NCBI GenBank assembly: GCA_031551265.1
Contig: JAVBNU010000037.1
Coordinates: 1-19,751, forward strand
From: JAVBNU01 sp031551265
Lineage (GTDB): Bacteria; Cyanobacteriota; Vampirovibrionia; Gastranaerophilales; Gastranaerophilaceae
Direction: 5' to 3'
Length of the DNA stretch: 19,751 nucleotides
In this document: positions 7,424-13,885 of the stretch, one piece after another
Layout: every line of letters starts with the position of its first letter
How positions within the stretch are numbered: position 1 is the first letter of the stretch
Translations under genes and position numbers: made by a program
Notes under the pieces: model-generated
Told to the model about the DNA's origin: nothing
Seen by the model: the letters and a program-made list of their open reading frames with translations, nothing else
Databases searched by the model: none

Positions 7424-7656
7424 TTGTGAGGCATCTCCTGATTGTGGTTTTAATAGTTATCGGGCTAACGCGCCCGACTTACTATTATGAAATCACAAAG
7501 ACATTTTTGAATCAAGCTTTTTTGTTGTATTTTTCAATGGGGGTGCTAATGTTAAGAAATATAAAGACGAGTTTATTTCGGCATATTTCTTTTGGTGTCT
7601 GGGTTTGAGGTGCTAATTAACCAATTAATTAATTAATAATTAAGTGTTACATAAAT
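7424..7656. other. Intergenic region between rpsP and the phage-type module
   Basis: No convincing gene is seen here. It must hold the minus-strand rpsP promoter. A palindrome CGGGC-TAAC-GCGCCCG near 7457-7472 is a relative of the GGGCTAACGCCC unit at 15834-15845. An AT-rich block with repeated TTAATTAA lies at about 7617-7642, the likely left edge of the inserted module, but no att-like direct repeat could be found by eye. Confidence 0.4.
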
Positions 7657-7686
7657 TTGAAATTTTGATAATAATAAACCTATAAG
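7657..7686 (+). promoter_or_regulatory. Candidate sigma-70 promoter of the head module
   Basis: TTGAAA (7657-7662) and TATAAG (7681-7686) are 18 bases apart, in an AT-rich setting. Transcription would begin near 7693 and give a leader of about 100 bases before the first gene. The leader has small hairpins (GCACT-GACAA-AGTGC at about 7694-7708). Confidence 0.45.
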
Positions 7687-7790
7687 GCGAACGCACTGAC
7701 AAAGTGCAGGAGGTCTGGGACAGCTTAGACATCATAGTAACACATGAAGAGTGGTTGCGAGAGAGCGCATTTAGTGAAAAGAGTTGATGA

Positions 7791-8243
7791 GTGCAGAAAG
7801 CGGGGAGTATTGTGATTTTATGCTGCGGTACTTATCATACTGCTGACGAAATTTATATTTTGAAGCCAAATTATAGTTACAAAAATCGGAGATTAGAAAT
7901 TTTATATGAGTGTCCGAGCAAGAACGAAAAATGCAGAGCTTATATAGCAGAATTGACACAGACACATAAAAAAGATGACAAGAAATTCACGATAAGAAAG
8001 AGAAATGAAACAGGGAAAAAATATGCAAAAGCGCTTTTGAGAGAATTAGATTATGATGCTAACCATATTCCGTTTGGCAGCAGGAATAATATGAACTGGA
8101 TTTATGGTGAGAATCAGGAAATAAAAGATAAGAACGGCAAGACCGTTGAAATACGGCAAAAAGCAGTAGACTTCAATAACAACAAAAAAACAATCAAACA
8201 TATCTATCTTCCTCTTAATAACAACGATAACTCTGCACAATAA
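7791..8243 (+). CDS. Small Cys-containing protein, possible zinc-ribbon regulator of the module
   Basis: This encodes 150 residues from a GTG; the frame is closed just upstream and there is no ATG until late, so the GTG is the best start, with only a weak GAG ahead of it. I do not recognise the family with certainty. The N-terminal part has a CC pair (11-12) followed by a basic stretch and then LYECPSKNEKCRAYIAEL with Cys41 and Cys48. This is faintly like Ogr/Delta or Com zinc-finger regulators of phage late genes, which have one Cys pair near the start and a second after 'YxC'. The rest is strongly basic and polar (KKDDKKFTIRKR, TGKKYAKALL). It is first in the module and is closed by a terminator whose stem overlaps its stop codon. 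A nucleic-acid-binding role is inference. Confidence 0.55.
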   Translation: MQKAGSIVILCCGTYHTADEIYILKPNYSYKNRRLEILYECPSKNEKCRAYIAELTQTHKKDDKKFTIRKRNETGKKYAKALLRELDYDANHIPFGSRNNMNWIYGENQEIKDKNGKTVEIRQKAVDFNNNKKTIKHIYLPLNNNDNSAQ

Positions 8244-8268
8244 TTTTTATATTGTGCAGTTTTTTTTT
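8233..8268 (+). terminator. Intrinsic terminator after the first gene of the module
   Basis: CTGCACAAT (8233-8241) and ATTGTGCAG (8251-8259) form a perfect 9-bp stem with a 9-base loop, followed by nine T. The left arm overlaps the end of the preceding gene (stop 8241-8243). Confidence 0.9.
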
Positions 8269-8276
8269 GTCTTTTG

Positions 8277-8452
8277 AGACCACTGCACAAGTCACTTTTT
8301 CTACGAAAAAGCACCTTGAATCAGGGTCTATGACGTCAAGTGTCGAAGAAGCAAACCTCGCTCCTCGCGATGATTTGCTTCTTCTCACATCCGATAGGTC
8401 GACCACTGCACAAATCGAAAAAAACAAATTTTTCTGACTTGTGCAGTGGTCT
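8277..8452 (+). ncRNA. Structured leader with mutually exclusive hairpins ahead of the scaffold gene
   Basis: AGACCACTGCACAAGTCA (8277-8294) is the exact reverse complement of 8435-8452, an 18-bp inverted repeat spanning 176 bases. A third copy in direct orientation, GACCACTGCACAA (8401-8413), also pairs perfectly over 13 bp with the same right arm (8439-8451), so the two pairings compete. Between them, GAAGAAGCAAA (8345-8355) pairs with TTTGCTTCTTC (about 8373-8384). The short hairpin 8401-8452 has an inner GAAAAA/TTTTTC stem and is followed by TTATTTTGT, so it looks terminator-like. This layout suits an attenuator or a processed small RNA. No known riboswitch class is recognised. Confidence 0.55.
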
Positions 8453-8489
8453 TATTTTGTATTAGAAAAAAACAAGGAGAAAATTAATT

Positions 8490-9473
8490 ATGGAGACAAA
8501 CAGTATGACAACAACCTCAGAGGTTAGTTTATCGGACAACTCAAACATTCCGGAGAATGTGGTTGTGGATAACGATTTATCAAAAGATAAGTTGCCCGCG
8601 CCGGTGAAGGTGAATTTTGAGCCTGAGATTAACAAAACTGAGGCTGTCAGTGACACGGCAGAGCAAGCCGAAGTTATGTCCGAAACAAAAGCAGATGAGA
8701 ATTTGGAAGTACCCGAAAAGTTTAGGAATAAAGACGGTTCGGTAAGGCTTCCTGAACTTCTCAAGTCGTACAAGCAGTTAGAGCCTTTAATGGGTGTAGC
8801 AGCGGAGTTAGGGAAATTCTCGAAGGGTTTGGCGGAGCAATCACAGATTAATTCTTTGAATTCTTTAAATGGGTTACAGGGAAATTCTGAGTTGGCGAAT
8901 AGAGAAATTGCAGTTTATGCAAAGTATCTTGATTTTGCTAAGAATCCTGAAGAAGTAAAGGCATTATTTGAGACTTATGCTAAAAATCCGACTCGTGCGT
9001 TGTTAAACAAAATTGAAGACAACTTTAGCGGCAGTACGATTATGCAGATGGCAAATGAGCTGACTGTAGCGAGATTACAGTCAGGTATCGCTCAACGTGA
9101 AGAGATGAGCAGGAAACAACAAGCAGAGACGCAAGCATTTTTAAATGATTGTCAGGCAACTTATACTAACTATTTTAAGAATCCTGAGTTTTGCAATTTG
9201 TTTGGAGCTGCGTTTAACACGTTTGGCACAAATTTAGATGTGTCGTTTATGATTAATGCTTTAGACAAATATGTAGATAGCGTTCTTGCAGAGAAGCAGT
9301 ACACTGACGGAAAAAGTCAGCATAACAATGCAGTGACATCTGAGTTGAGTGCGATGAAGCCGAGTTCACTTCCCGGGGCGAGTGATGATTTGCCGCCTGT
9401 AAATCTTTTGGAGATAACAGACAAAGAATTGCTCAAAAAATATATACGTAAATACTACAAAAATAAGAAATAG
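8490..9473 (+). CDS. Phage capsid scaffolding protein
   Basis: This encodes 327 residues; AAGGAG lies about 13 bases before the ATG. The N-terminal 70 residues are acidic and low in complexity. The block EVPEKFRNKDGSVRLPELL with SYKQLEPL (about 73-100) is the 'kFknkdG...LlkSYkeLE' motif typical of scaffolding proteins of T7-like and other podoviral heads. A long helical middle (NPEEVKALFETYAKNP) follows, and the protein ends in a basic helix (LLKKYIRKYYKNKK), as scaffolds do where they bind the coat protein. It lies nine bases before the capsid gene, the normal order. It should direct procapsid assembly and then be lost. The function rests on motif and place rather than on a database match. 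Confidence 0.75.
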   Translation: METNSMTTTSEVSLSDNSNIPENVVVDNDLSKDKLPAPVKVNFEPEINKTEAVSDTAEQAEVMSETKADENLEVPEKFRNKDGSVRLPELLKSYKQLEPLMGVAAELGKFSKGLAEQSQINSLNSLNGLQGNSELANREIAVYAKYLDFAKNPEEVKALFETYAKNPTRALLNKIEDNFSGSTIMQMANELTVARLQSGIAQREEMSRKQQAETQAFLNDCQATYTNYFKNPEFCNLFGAAFNTFGTNLDVSFMINALDKYVDSVLAEKQYTDGKSQHNNAVTSELSAMKPSSLPGASDDLPPVNLLEITDKELLKKYIRKYYKNKK

Positions 9474-9482
9474 GAGAAAATT

Positions 9483-10361
9483 ATGACAGTAGACAATTTA
9501 ATTTGTACACAATACAGCCAGACGTTTGAGACTAAATTCAGAAATGAAATAGTAATCGGAAAAATGGCTGCTACTAACTATTCAGACAATTTAAAATTCG
9601 GTGATGAAGCGAACGTAGTCATGCCGGGTCGCGTAAAGATGACAGACTGGTCGGGTGGTGATTTGAATGCACCTGAAAAAGTTACGTCATCTATCGTTAA
9701 AATCAAGGTGAATAAAGGTAAGCAAGTAAATTTCGAGCTTGAAAAAGCGAAAGAAATACAGCTTCAAGGTTCAATAAGTGATCTACAAAATGACTTAGTT
9801 GATGAATACATTTCTGATGCGCGTTACCAATTCCGTGATGCGGTAGATTCGGCGTTAGGTGCATTGTATCCATTTGCGGGTTATGTGTTAGATGATAATG
9901 ATTCAGATATCGTATTAACTGCAGAGAATGCGTTTGCGGTGTTAAGTCACATGAAAACGAAATTCGCTCGCGGCAACAATGGCAGTGCTTGGGTTAATGG
10001 CAAGATGATAGCTGTATTCCCGCCTGAAGCGATTGCGATAATGCTTGGTATGACATATCTTCAATACACTGAGTCACAAGTTAAAGACAAATCAACAGGT
10101 TTTGTAACAGAAAAAGCAGGTTGGAGAATTTATGAGTCAAACAACATTGCGACGCCTGCTGCTGATTCTTACAGGCCGTTATTCGGTATTGAGGGTGAGT
10201 CTCTGGCTTGTGTAATCCAGAAGGATATGGAGTTAGTGCCTTATATGCGTGATGCGTCTTTGAACAAAGCATATAAAGGCGGGGCTGTATATGGTGTTGG
10301 TGCGCCTCGTGCTGACAAGCTCGGTACGGCTAAGTTATCCGTAACACTTTCGTTAAATTAA
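9483..10361 (+). CDS. Major capsid protein, HK97-like fold
   Basis: This encodes 292 residues, preceded by AGGAG seven bases before the ATG. The opening (QTFETKFRNEIVIGKMAATN, GDEANVVMPGRVKMTDWSGG) is the N-arm and first strands seen in many podoviral coat proteins ('..L....vi...vn.dyeg....GDtV.ip..g.v...dy..'). It continues with a long spine helix (LVDEYISDARYQFRDAVDSA), KMIAVFPPEAIAIML, and a beta-rich end (AVYGVGAPRADKLGTAKLSV). No protease gene or propeptide site is seen, so the shell would mature without cleavage, as in T7 or P22. It is one unit with the scaffold gene; a structured 192-base gap follows. Confidence 0.8.
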   Translation: MTVDNLICTQYSQTFETKFRNEIVIGKMAATNYSDNLKFGDEANVVMPGRVKMTDWSGGDLNAPEKVTSSIVKIKVNKGKQVNFELEKAKEIQLQGSISDLQNDLVDEYISDARYQFRDAVDSALGALYPFAGYVLDDNDSDIVLTAENAFAVLSHMKTKFARGNNGSAWVNGKMIAVFPPEAIAIMLGMTYLQYTESQVKDKSTGFVTEKAGWRIYESNNIATPAADSYRPLFGIEGESLACVIQKDMELVPYMRDASLNKAYKGGAVYGVGAPRADKLGTAKLSVTLSLN

Positions 10362-10367
10362 GGATGC

Positions 10368-10521
10368 AAAAAAAAGTCAAAAAATGACAATTTTTTGAAC
10401 TTTTTTAAATCCGACCTAAGAAGTGCTAAGCTGCTGCCGGCTGCGAGATAGCCGACGGCAGTAGCGAAAGCCGGACAATAGGGGCGTAAGAAAAATCAAA
10501 GATTTTTTCACAGCCCCTATT
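10368..10521 (+). ncRNA. Chain of strong hairpins between the capsid and decoration-like genes
   Basis: Three hairpins in tandem are visible. The first is an A/T hairpin at 10368-10406 (AGTCAAAAAA against TTTTTTGAACT, one bulge) that may act as a weak terminator. The second is GC-rich at 10430-10464 (GCTGCTGCC/GGCAGTAGC, with an inner GGCT/AGCC). The third is long, AATAGGGGC (10477-10485) with GCCCCTATT (10513-10521), carrying an inner AAAAATC/GATTTTT stem. The last is not followed by T, so it is not a terminator; mRNA processing or stabilising of the decoration-gene transcript is possible. No coding potential is seen. Confidence 0.5.
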
Positions 10522-10553
10522 AGTAATCACACATTAAAAATAAGGAGAAAAAA

Positions 10554-10934
10554 ATGGCCAGAGATAAAGTAACCGTACAATATCCGACATCAGACAGTAC
10601 AGACAGTGTACAGATTTTGCAAACACCGGTCGCAAGCACAATTACAGCGGCTAATGGTGTAGTAATTGAGAACGCTTTTGGTTGTAAAGACAATACTTTG
10701 ACGCTCGTGTTAAACAACACAGGTGCTGAAGCTGCTATTACACTGAAAAAGGGCGTTTATCAAAATGCTATACTTGGTGATTTGGCGCTAAATGTTGCAG
10801 GTAGTGCAACTGCGGTGATAAAAATCGAAAACCCTAGCAGATTTGAGCAAGCAGACGGTAGTTTGCTGATTGATTTTGCGAGCGGTTTTGCAGGTACAAT
10901 GTACGTATTCGCTAAAAAAGCCGGACTCGTTTAG
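10554..10934 (+). CDS. Small beta-rich phage head protein, probably decoration protein
   Basis: This encodes 126 residues; AAGGAG lies eight bases before the ATG. The sequence is a run of short hydrophobic strands with Ala, Thr and Val (KVTVQYPTSDSTDSVQIL, TLTLVLNNTGAEAAITLKKG, TAVIKIENPSRFE, GTMYVFAKKAGLV) and almost no helix, as in head-decoration proteins that stud the capsid surface. It lies right after the capsid gene, where such proteins are usually coded, and has its own terminator. I do not recognise a specific family; a head fibre or another minor structural protein is possible. Confidence 0.55.
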   Translation: MARDKVTVQYPTSDSTDSVQILQTPVASTITAANGVVIENAFGCKDNTLTLVLNNTGAEAAITLKKGVYQNAILGDLALNVAGSATAVIKIENPSRFEQADGSLLIDFASGFAGTMYVFAKKAGLV

Positions 10935-10945
10935 AGTTCGTTTTT

Positions 10946-10980
10946 ACACAGGGAGGACGAAAGTTCTCTCTGTGTTTTTT
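10946..10980 (+). terminator. Intrinsic terminator after the decoration-like gene
   Basis: ACACAGGGAG (10946-10955) and CTCTCTGTGT (10966-10975) form a 10-bp stem with one G-T pair, followed by six T. The plus-strand structural transcript ends here, before the minus-strand membrane gene. Confidence 0.88.
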
Positions 10981-10981
10981 A

Positions 10982-11695
10982 TTAATCGTTTAAAAACACA
11001 TACGTCCAACCATTAACATTGTAAGTATCATAATCGCGATAGATTTGATCAACTTGACAGTCGGGAAGATCCCCACGAGAACAATATACATAGTAGTCAA
11101 TTGTTTTTGCAGACTTTCGAATTTTCAGGGAATAATCTTGATTATCATTATATGTTTCATACTGATAAACAGGTAAAAAATTATGCTTGCCTATCTGGGG
11201 ATTAATGGTTGCCGGGTATTTGTTATATTTATCTTTATAAGCTGACAATGATTGGACAGTTTTGTCATATATTTTTAAGCTTTTATTTCTATGAAAACTA
11301 TCAAACGAAGAGTTAAGTAAAAAAACTAATATGACAAAAACTATGATAAAAACTTCGGTAGTCAAAGTAGTTAGCAGAGCAAATTTTCTGTGTGGGAGTT
11401 TATAACTGATAAGATATATCAAAAAAATGATTGGTAAAATGTCAATAAGCCAAGAAATACTTATAAAAAGAGAACCGAAGTGTAATTTATGCAACAACAT
11501 ATCACTCACAGCCGTACAATTTAAATATATTACAATTATAAACGATACAGAAGATGCTATTGAAAAGAGATTAATGATAAAGCGTTTTTTATCATCAAAT
11601 TTTTTTGTGAATTTATAAACGAGTAATATTGGTATAAGTGCAGGCAAAAGGACAATTATTAGTGAATATAACGTTACTGGTAGTAATTTAAACAT
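10982..11695 (-). CDS. Four-helix membrane protein with a soluble tail, cargo gene
   Basis: About 237 residues from the ATG at 11695; a GTG at 11719 in the same frame would add eight, but neither has a clear Shine-Dalgarno. Four hydrophobic segments fill the first 140 residues (for example LYSLIIVLLPALIPILLVYK, LFSIASSVSFIIVIYL, ISWLIDILPIIFLIYLI, EVFIIVFVILVFLL). A tail follows: LKIYDKTVQSLSAYKDKYNK with a YP, then DYSLKIRK and YVYCS, which recalls the globular part of type II pseudopilins. It is the only gene of the module on the minus strand and is AT-rich. It diverges from the RHAY-domain gene 70 bases away. A role in exclusion, immunity or lysogenic conversion is inference; the family is unknown. 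Confidence 0.65.
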   Translation of the reverse strand: MFKLLPVTLYSLIIVLLPALIPILLVYKFTKKFDDKKRFIINLFSIASSVSFIIVIYLNCTAVSDMLLHKLHFGSLFISISWLIDILPIIFLIYLISYKLPHRKFALLTTLTTEVFIIVFVILVFLLNSSFDSFHRNKSLKIYDKTVQSLSAYKDKYNKYPATINPQIGKHNFLPVYQYETYNDNQDYSLKIRKSAKTIDYYVYCSRGDLPDCQVDQIYRDYDTYNVNGWTYVFLND

Positions 11696-11765
11696 AACGA
11701 TACCATAATTTATCGACACAATAATTATACAGTATAAATATTAAAAAAAAAGAAAGGGAACAGCA

Positions 11766-12764
11766 ATGTTTAATTTAAAAAAAATCAAATCAGAAATAGA
11801 GTCAAAGATACAAGAAAAAAAGTTAGAAACAGAAAAAGCTATAAAAGACAAAAGTAGGATGACTGAAGCACTAGAAGAGGCATGGGAATATTTCAAAATG
11901 AAAAATAATTTACCTAAATACTTAGAGGTAGGCACCATTCCAAGAAGTGCAAAAGGTGAAGTTAACAAAGAACAAGCTGACAAGTGGCACGCATTCAGAC
12001 ACGCTTATACAAGTGCAAAATTTACAGACATACATGGTACGCAGAAAGCGAAATTTTTCGGTGATTTAAATGAAATAAACGGTTTTGGTAATAGTACCAA
12101 TTTAGGGAATCATCCTCTCGACAGAAACATGGATTTAAACAACAATGCAATAGGAAGGGGTATTCGTACAGATAATCACGATATGAATAAGCTATTAAAT
12201 GATGTCTATTATGTCGTTGAAAATGATAAACGAGTTGTTCTTGACCAAAATGCTGACAATAACAAACCTTTTGCAGATAGTTTCGTAAAAAATCAACTTT
12301 GGAGTTGGGCAGATAATCGCTATTATCAACACGAAGCAGAACAAAACTCTAAGAAGAATATGCAAGAAGGTGTCAAAAAATACATGGAGCCGAATTCAAC
12401 TATACAAAAAATAATAAAGGTGCCTCTTGGAGAAAATGGTAATAAAAAAACCTATACCGGCATGGCGGCTGATATACCTGTTACGACGGATAGGGATATG
12501 TTGGAGGGGGTGCGGTTGTCGGACAAGGTTATGTATGATAAGGAGCCTTATCCTATTGAGTTTAGGGATTATTTGTTGACTCAGGAGCAGAAGGATGAGT
12601 ATAAGGCGTTATATGAGCGGGAGATGCCTAAAGTTCAAAACAGGACTTTGCCGACTCGTGAGGAGTTGGATGAACAGGTTAGGTCGGGTGGTTTGATTTA
12701 TGTTGATGATTATACACGTTCCGATGGGATAAAGGTGAGTGGGTATTTTAGGAGGCGTGGTTAG
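11766..12764 (+). CDS. Protein with RHAY...FGD...NNNAxGR domain (DUF6973-like), in the head module
   Basis: This encodes 332 residues; GAAAGGGA lies six bases before the ATG. It opens with a charged coiled coil (1-40). A conserved-looking domain follows: WHAFRHAYTSAKFTD (His75, Arg78, His79), FFGDLNE (97-103), NHPLDR (115-120) and MDLNNNAIGR (122-131). This ordered set of His, Asp, Glu and Asn is what I associate with uncharacterised DUF6973-type domains found in phage and toxin-like proteins; metal binding is plausible but not shown. The C-terminus ends with YTRSDGIKVSGYFRRRG, a motif often seen at the ends of phage structural proteins. From about residue 235 codon use changes abruptly from A-rich to G/T-rich. 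It may be a capsid-borne effector or an internal protein; this is inference. Confidence 0.6.
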   Translation: MFNLKKIKSEIESKIQEKKLETEKAIKDKSRMTEALEEAWEYFKMKNNLPKYLEVGTIPRSAKGEVNKEQADKWHAFRHAYTSAKFTDIHGTQKAKFFGDLNEINGFGNSTNLGNHPLDRNMDLNNNAIGRGIRTDNHDMNKLLNDVYYVVENDKRVVLDQNADNNKPFADSFVKNQLWSWADNRYYQHEAEQNSKKNMQEGVKKYMEPNSTIQKIIKVPLGENGNKKTYTGMAADIPVTTDRDMLEGVRLSDKVMYDKEPYPIEFRDYLLTQEQKDEYKALYEREMPKVQNRTLPTREELDEQVRSGGLIYVDDYTRSDGIKVSGYFRRRG

Positions 12765-12775
12765 TTTTTTATCGT

Positions 12776-13070
12776 TGGGGTGGAAACCAGCCTACGAAGG
12801 AATGGTGGGCAATAGCCCACCCTACAATTCTGGATTGTAGTGGCGTTTATAAAGCATAATTGATGAGTTGAATGAAGTTGTTCAGCCCATCCTACAGCTA
12901 AGGAATGTACCCCTCACCCGAGCTTCGCTTGACCACCCTCTCACAAAACGCAGCATTAAGCTGCCTTTTGTTCGGCAGAGTCGCACTGGGGAGAGGTTAG
13001 GCTGGATTGCCACGGCGTTTTCAACGCCTCGCAATGACACAGAATTTTGGTGTGTGAGACGCACCCACAT
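12776..13070. repeat. Cluster of dispersed palindromic repeats inside the head module
   Basis: Four units are packed together, filling the 353-base gap before the small terminase. They are GTGGGCAATAGCCCACCCTAC (12805-12825); a longer element (about 12884-12998) bounded by CCCCTCACCC and GGGGAGAGG, with an inner GCTGCC...GGCAG; CTGGATTGCCACG...CTCGCAATGACAC (13002-13042); and GGTGTGTGAGACGCACCC (13049-13066). All have relatives in the flanking host DNA of this window. A frame of 87 codons runs through them but has no protein-like features. Confidence 0.7.
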
Positions 13071-13117
13071 TTTAATAAACAATTTAGTAATAGACAAAGA
13101 AAGGGATAACAAAGTGA

Positions 13118-13627
13118 ATGAAGAAAATTAAAGACTGGAGCGCCATAAAGAAGGAGTATTTAAGCGGCAAGAATGCTCTGAGTAAAATAGCAAAGAAGTA
13201 TGACGTTTCGATACCAACGATTAAAAAATATGCCGAAAAAGAAGACTGGGGGAGTCGCAAGAAGGTTCCCAAGGGAAAGAATAAATCCGGTAAAAGCTCT
13301 GCAAAATCTAAGACAAAATCAGAGAAAAAAGAAAAGGATTTAATTAAAAAAACAGTCGACAAAAATCAGAAAAATAAAGAAGCTGTAGATTACAATAAAA
13401 AGCATTTAAAGATGTATGAAGATTGTGCGCATATAATAAGTGCACTCACGAAATTATATCTTGAAAGCAACATTGAACCTGATGTTGGTGCGTTACAAAA
13501 AATTGTAGCTTCGATTGAAAAAATACAAAAAGGTCAACGAGTTTCGCTTGGGCTGGATAAGGAAAACAATGATATCCAATTGCCAAAGATAAACATCGTT
13601 GAGAATTTGAGTAAAGACAAAATTTAA
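13118..13627 (+). CDS. Phage terminase small subunit
   Basis: This encodes 169 residues. The N-terminus is a helix-turn-helix of the TerS/Nu1 type (KDWSAIKKEYLSG, LSKIAKKYDVSIPTIKKYAE, KEDWGSRK), which recognises the packaging site. A very basic linker rich in Lys and Ser follows (about 50-85). The C-terminal helices (YNKKHLKMYEDCAHIIS, LQKIVASIEKIQKGQRVSLG) match the oligomerisation part and the 'IQKGQRxxLGLDKE' end common to TerS. It lies upstream of the portal gene and, one gene further, the large terminase. The upstream GGGATAACAAAG gives only a weak ribosome site. Confidence 0.85.
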   Translation: MKKIKDWSAIKKEYLSGKNALSKIAKKYDVSIPTIKKYAEKEDWGSRKKVPKGKNKSGKSSAKSKTKSEKKEKDLIKKTVDKNQKNKEAVDYNKKHLKMYEDCAHIISALTKLYLESNIEPDVGALQKIVASIEKIQKGQRVSLGLDKENNDIQLPKINIVENLSKDKI

Positions 13628-13714
13628 AGGAGGTGGTGGTGCAGGTTTGAGAACCAGATGTGTCATCATGAGGCTTTACGCATTATTGTTCAAGATGAAT
13701 ATGATTGACAATCC

Positions 13715-13860
13715 GACAGACCCTGAACATTAACGTTTTAAGAATAGTTACATGAATAAATGTTTCAGGGTGACGTGAAAGTTCATTGTGGATTGCGATA
13801 TAGTGAGAAAAATTATCGCGAACAGTAGCGAATATGCTCAGAATGACGTAGTTAATAATA
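13715..13860. repeat. Palindromic repeat block between small terminase and portal genes
   Basis: CCCTGAACATT (13721-13731) and AATGTTTCAGGG (13759-13770) pair with one bulge and lead into GTGACG, a common REP-type end. A second palindrome, GCGATA...TATCGC, lies at about 13797-13821, before GAATGACG. The whole 258-base gap 13628-13885 is otherwise without a convincing gene. A strong AAAGGAGG stands alone right after the TerS stop. Confidence 0.5.
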
Positions 13861-13885
13861 AGAAAGGTAATATAAGGAAATAAAA

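Noticed and set aside
8252..8437. Open frames on both strands in the gap before the scaffold gene
   Set aside because: They are by-products of the inverted repeats; neither has a ribosome site or recognisable sequence.
12776..13070. A possible CRISPR array in the repeat cluster
   Set aside because: The units differ from one another and have no regular repeat-spacer spacing; they are dispersed palindromes.
12868..13131. An 87-codon open frame before the small terminase gene
   Set aside because: It runs through four palindromic repeat units, has no ribosome site, and its translation is explained by the repeats.
13647..13733. A 28-codon TTG-started frame after the strong AAAGGAGG behind the TerS stop
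   Set aside because: The spacing is long, the start is rare, and its end lies in a REP-like palindrome (CCCTGAACATT). The translation has no protein-like pattern.
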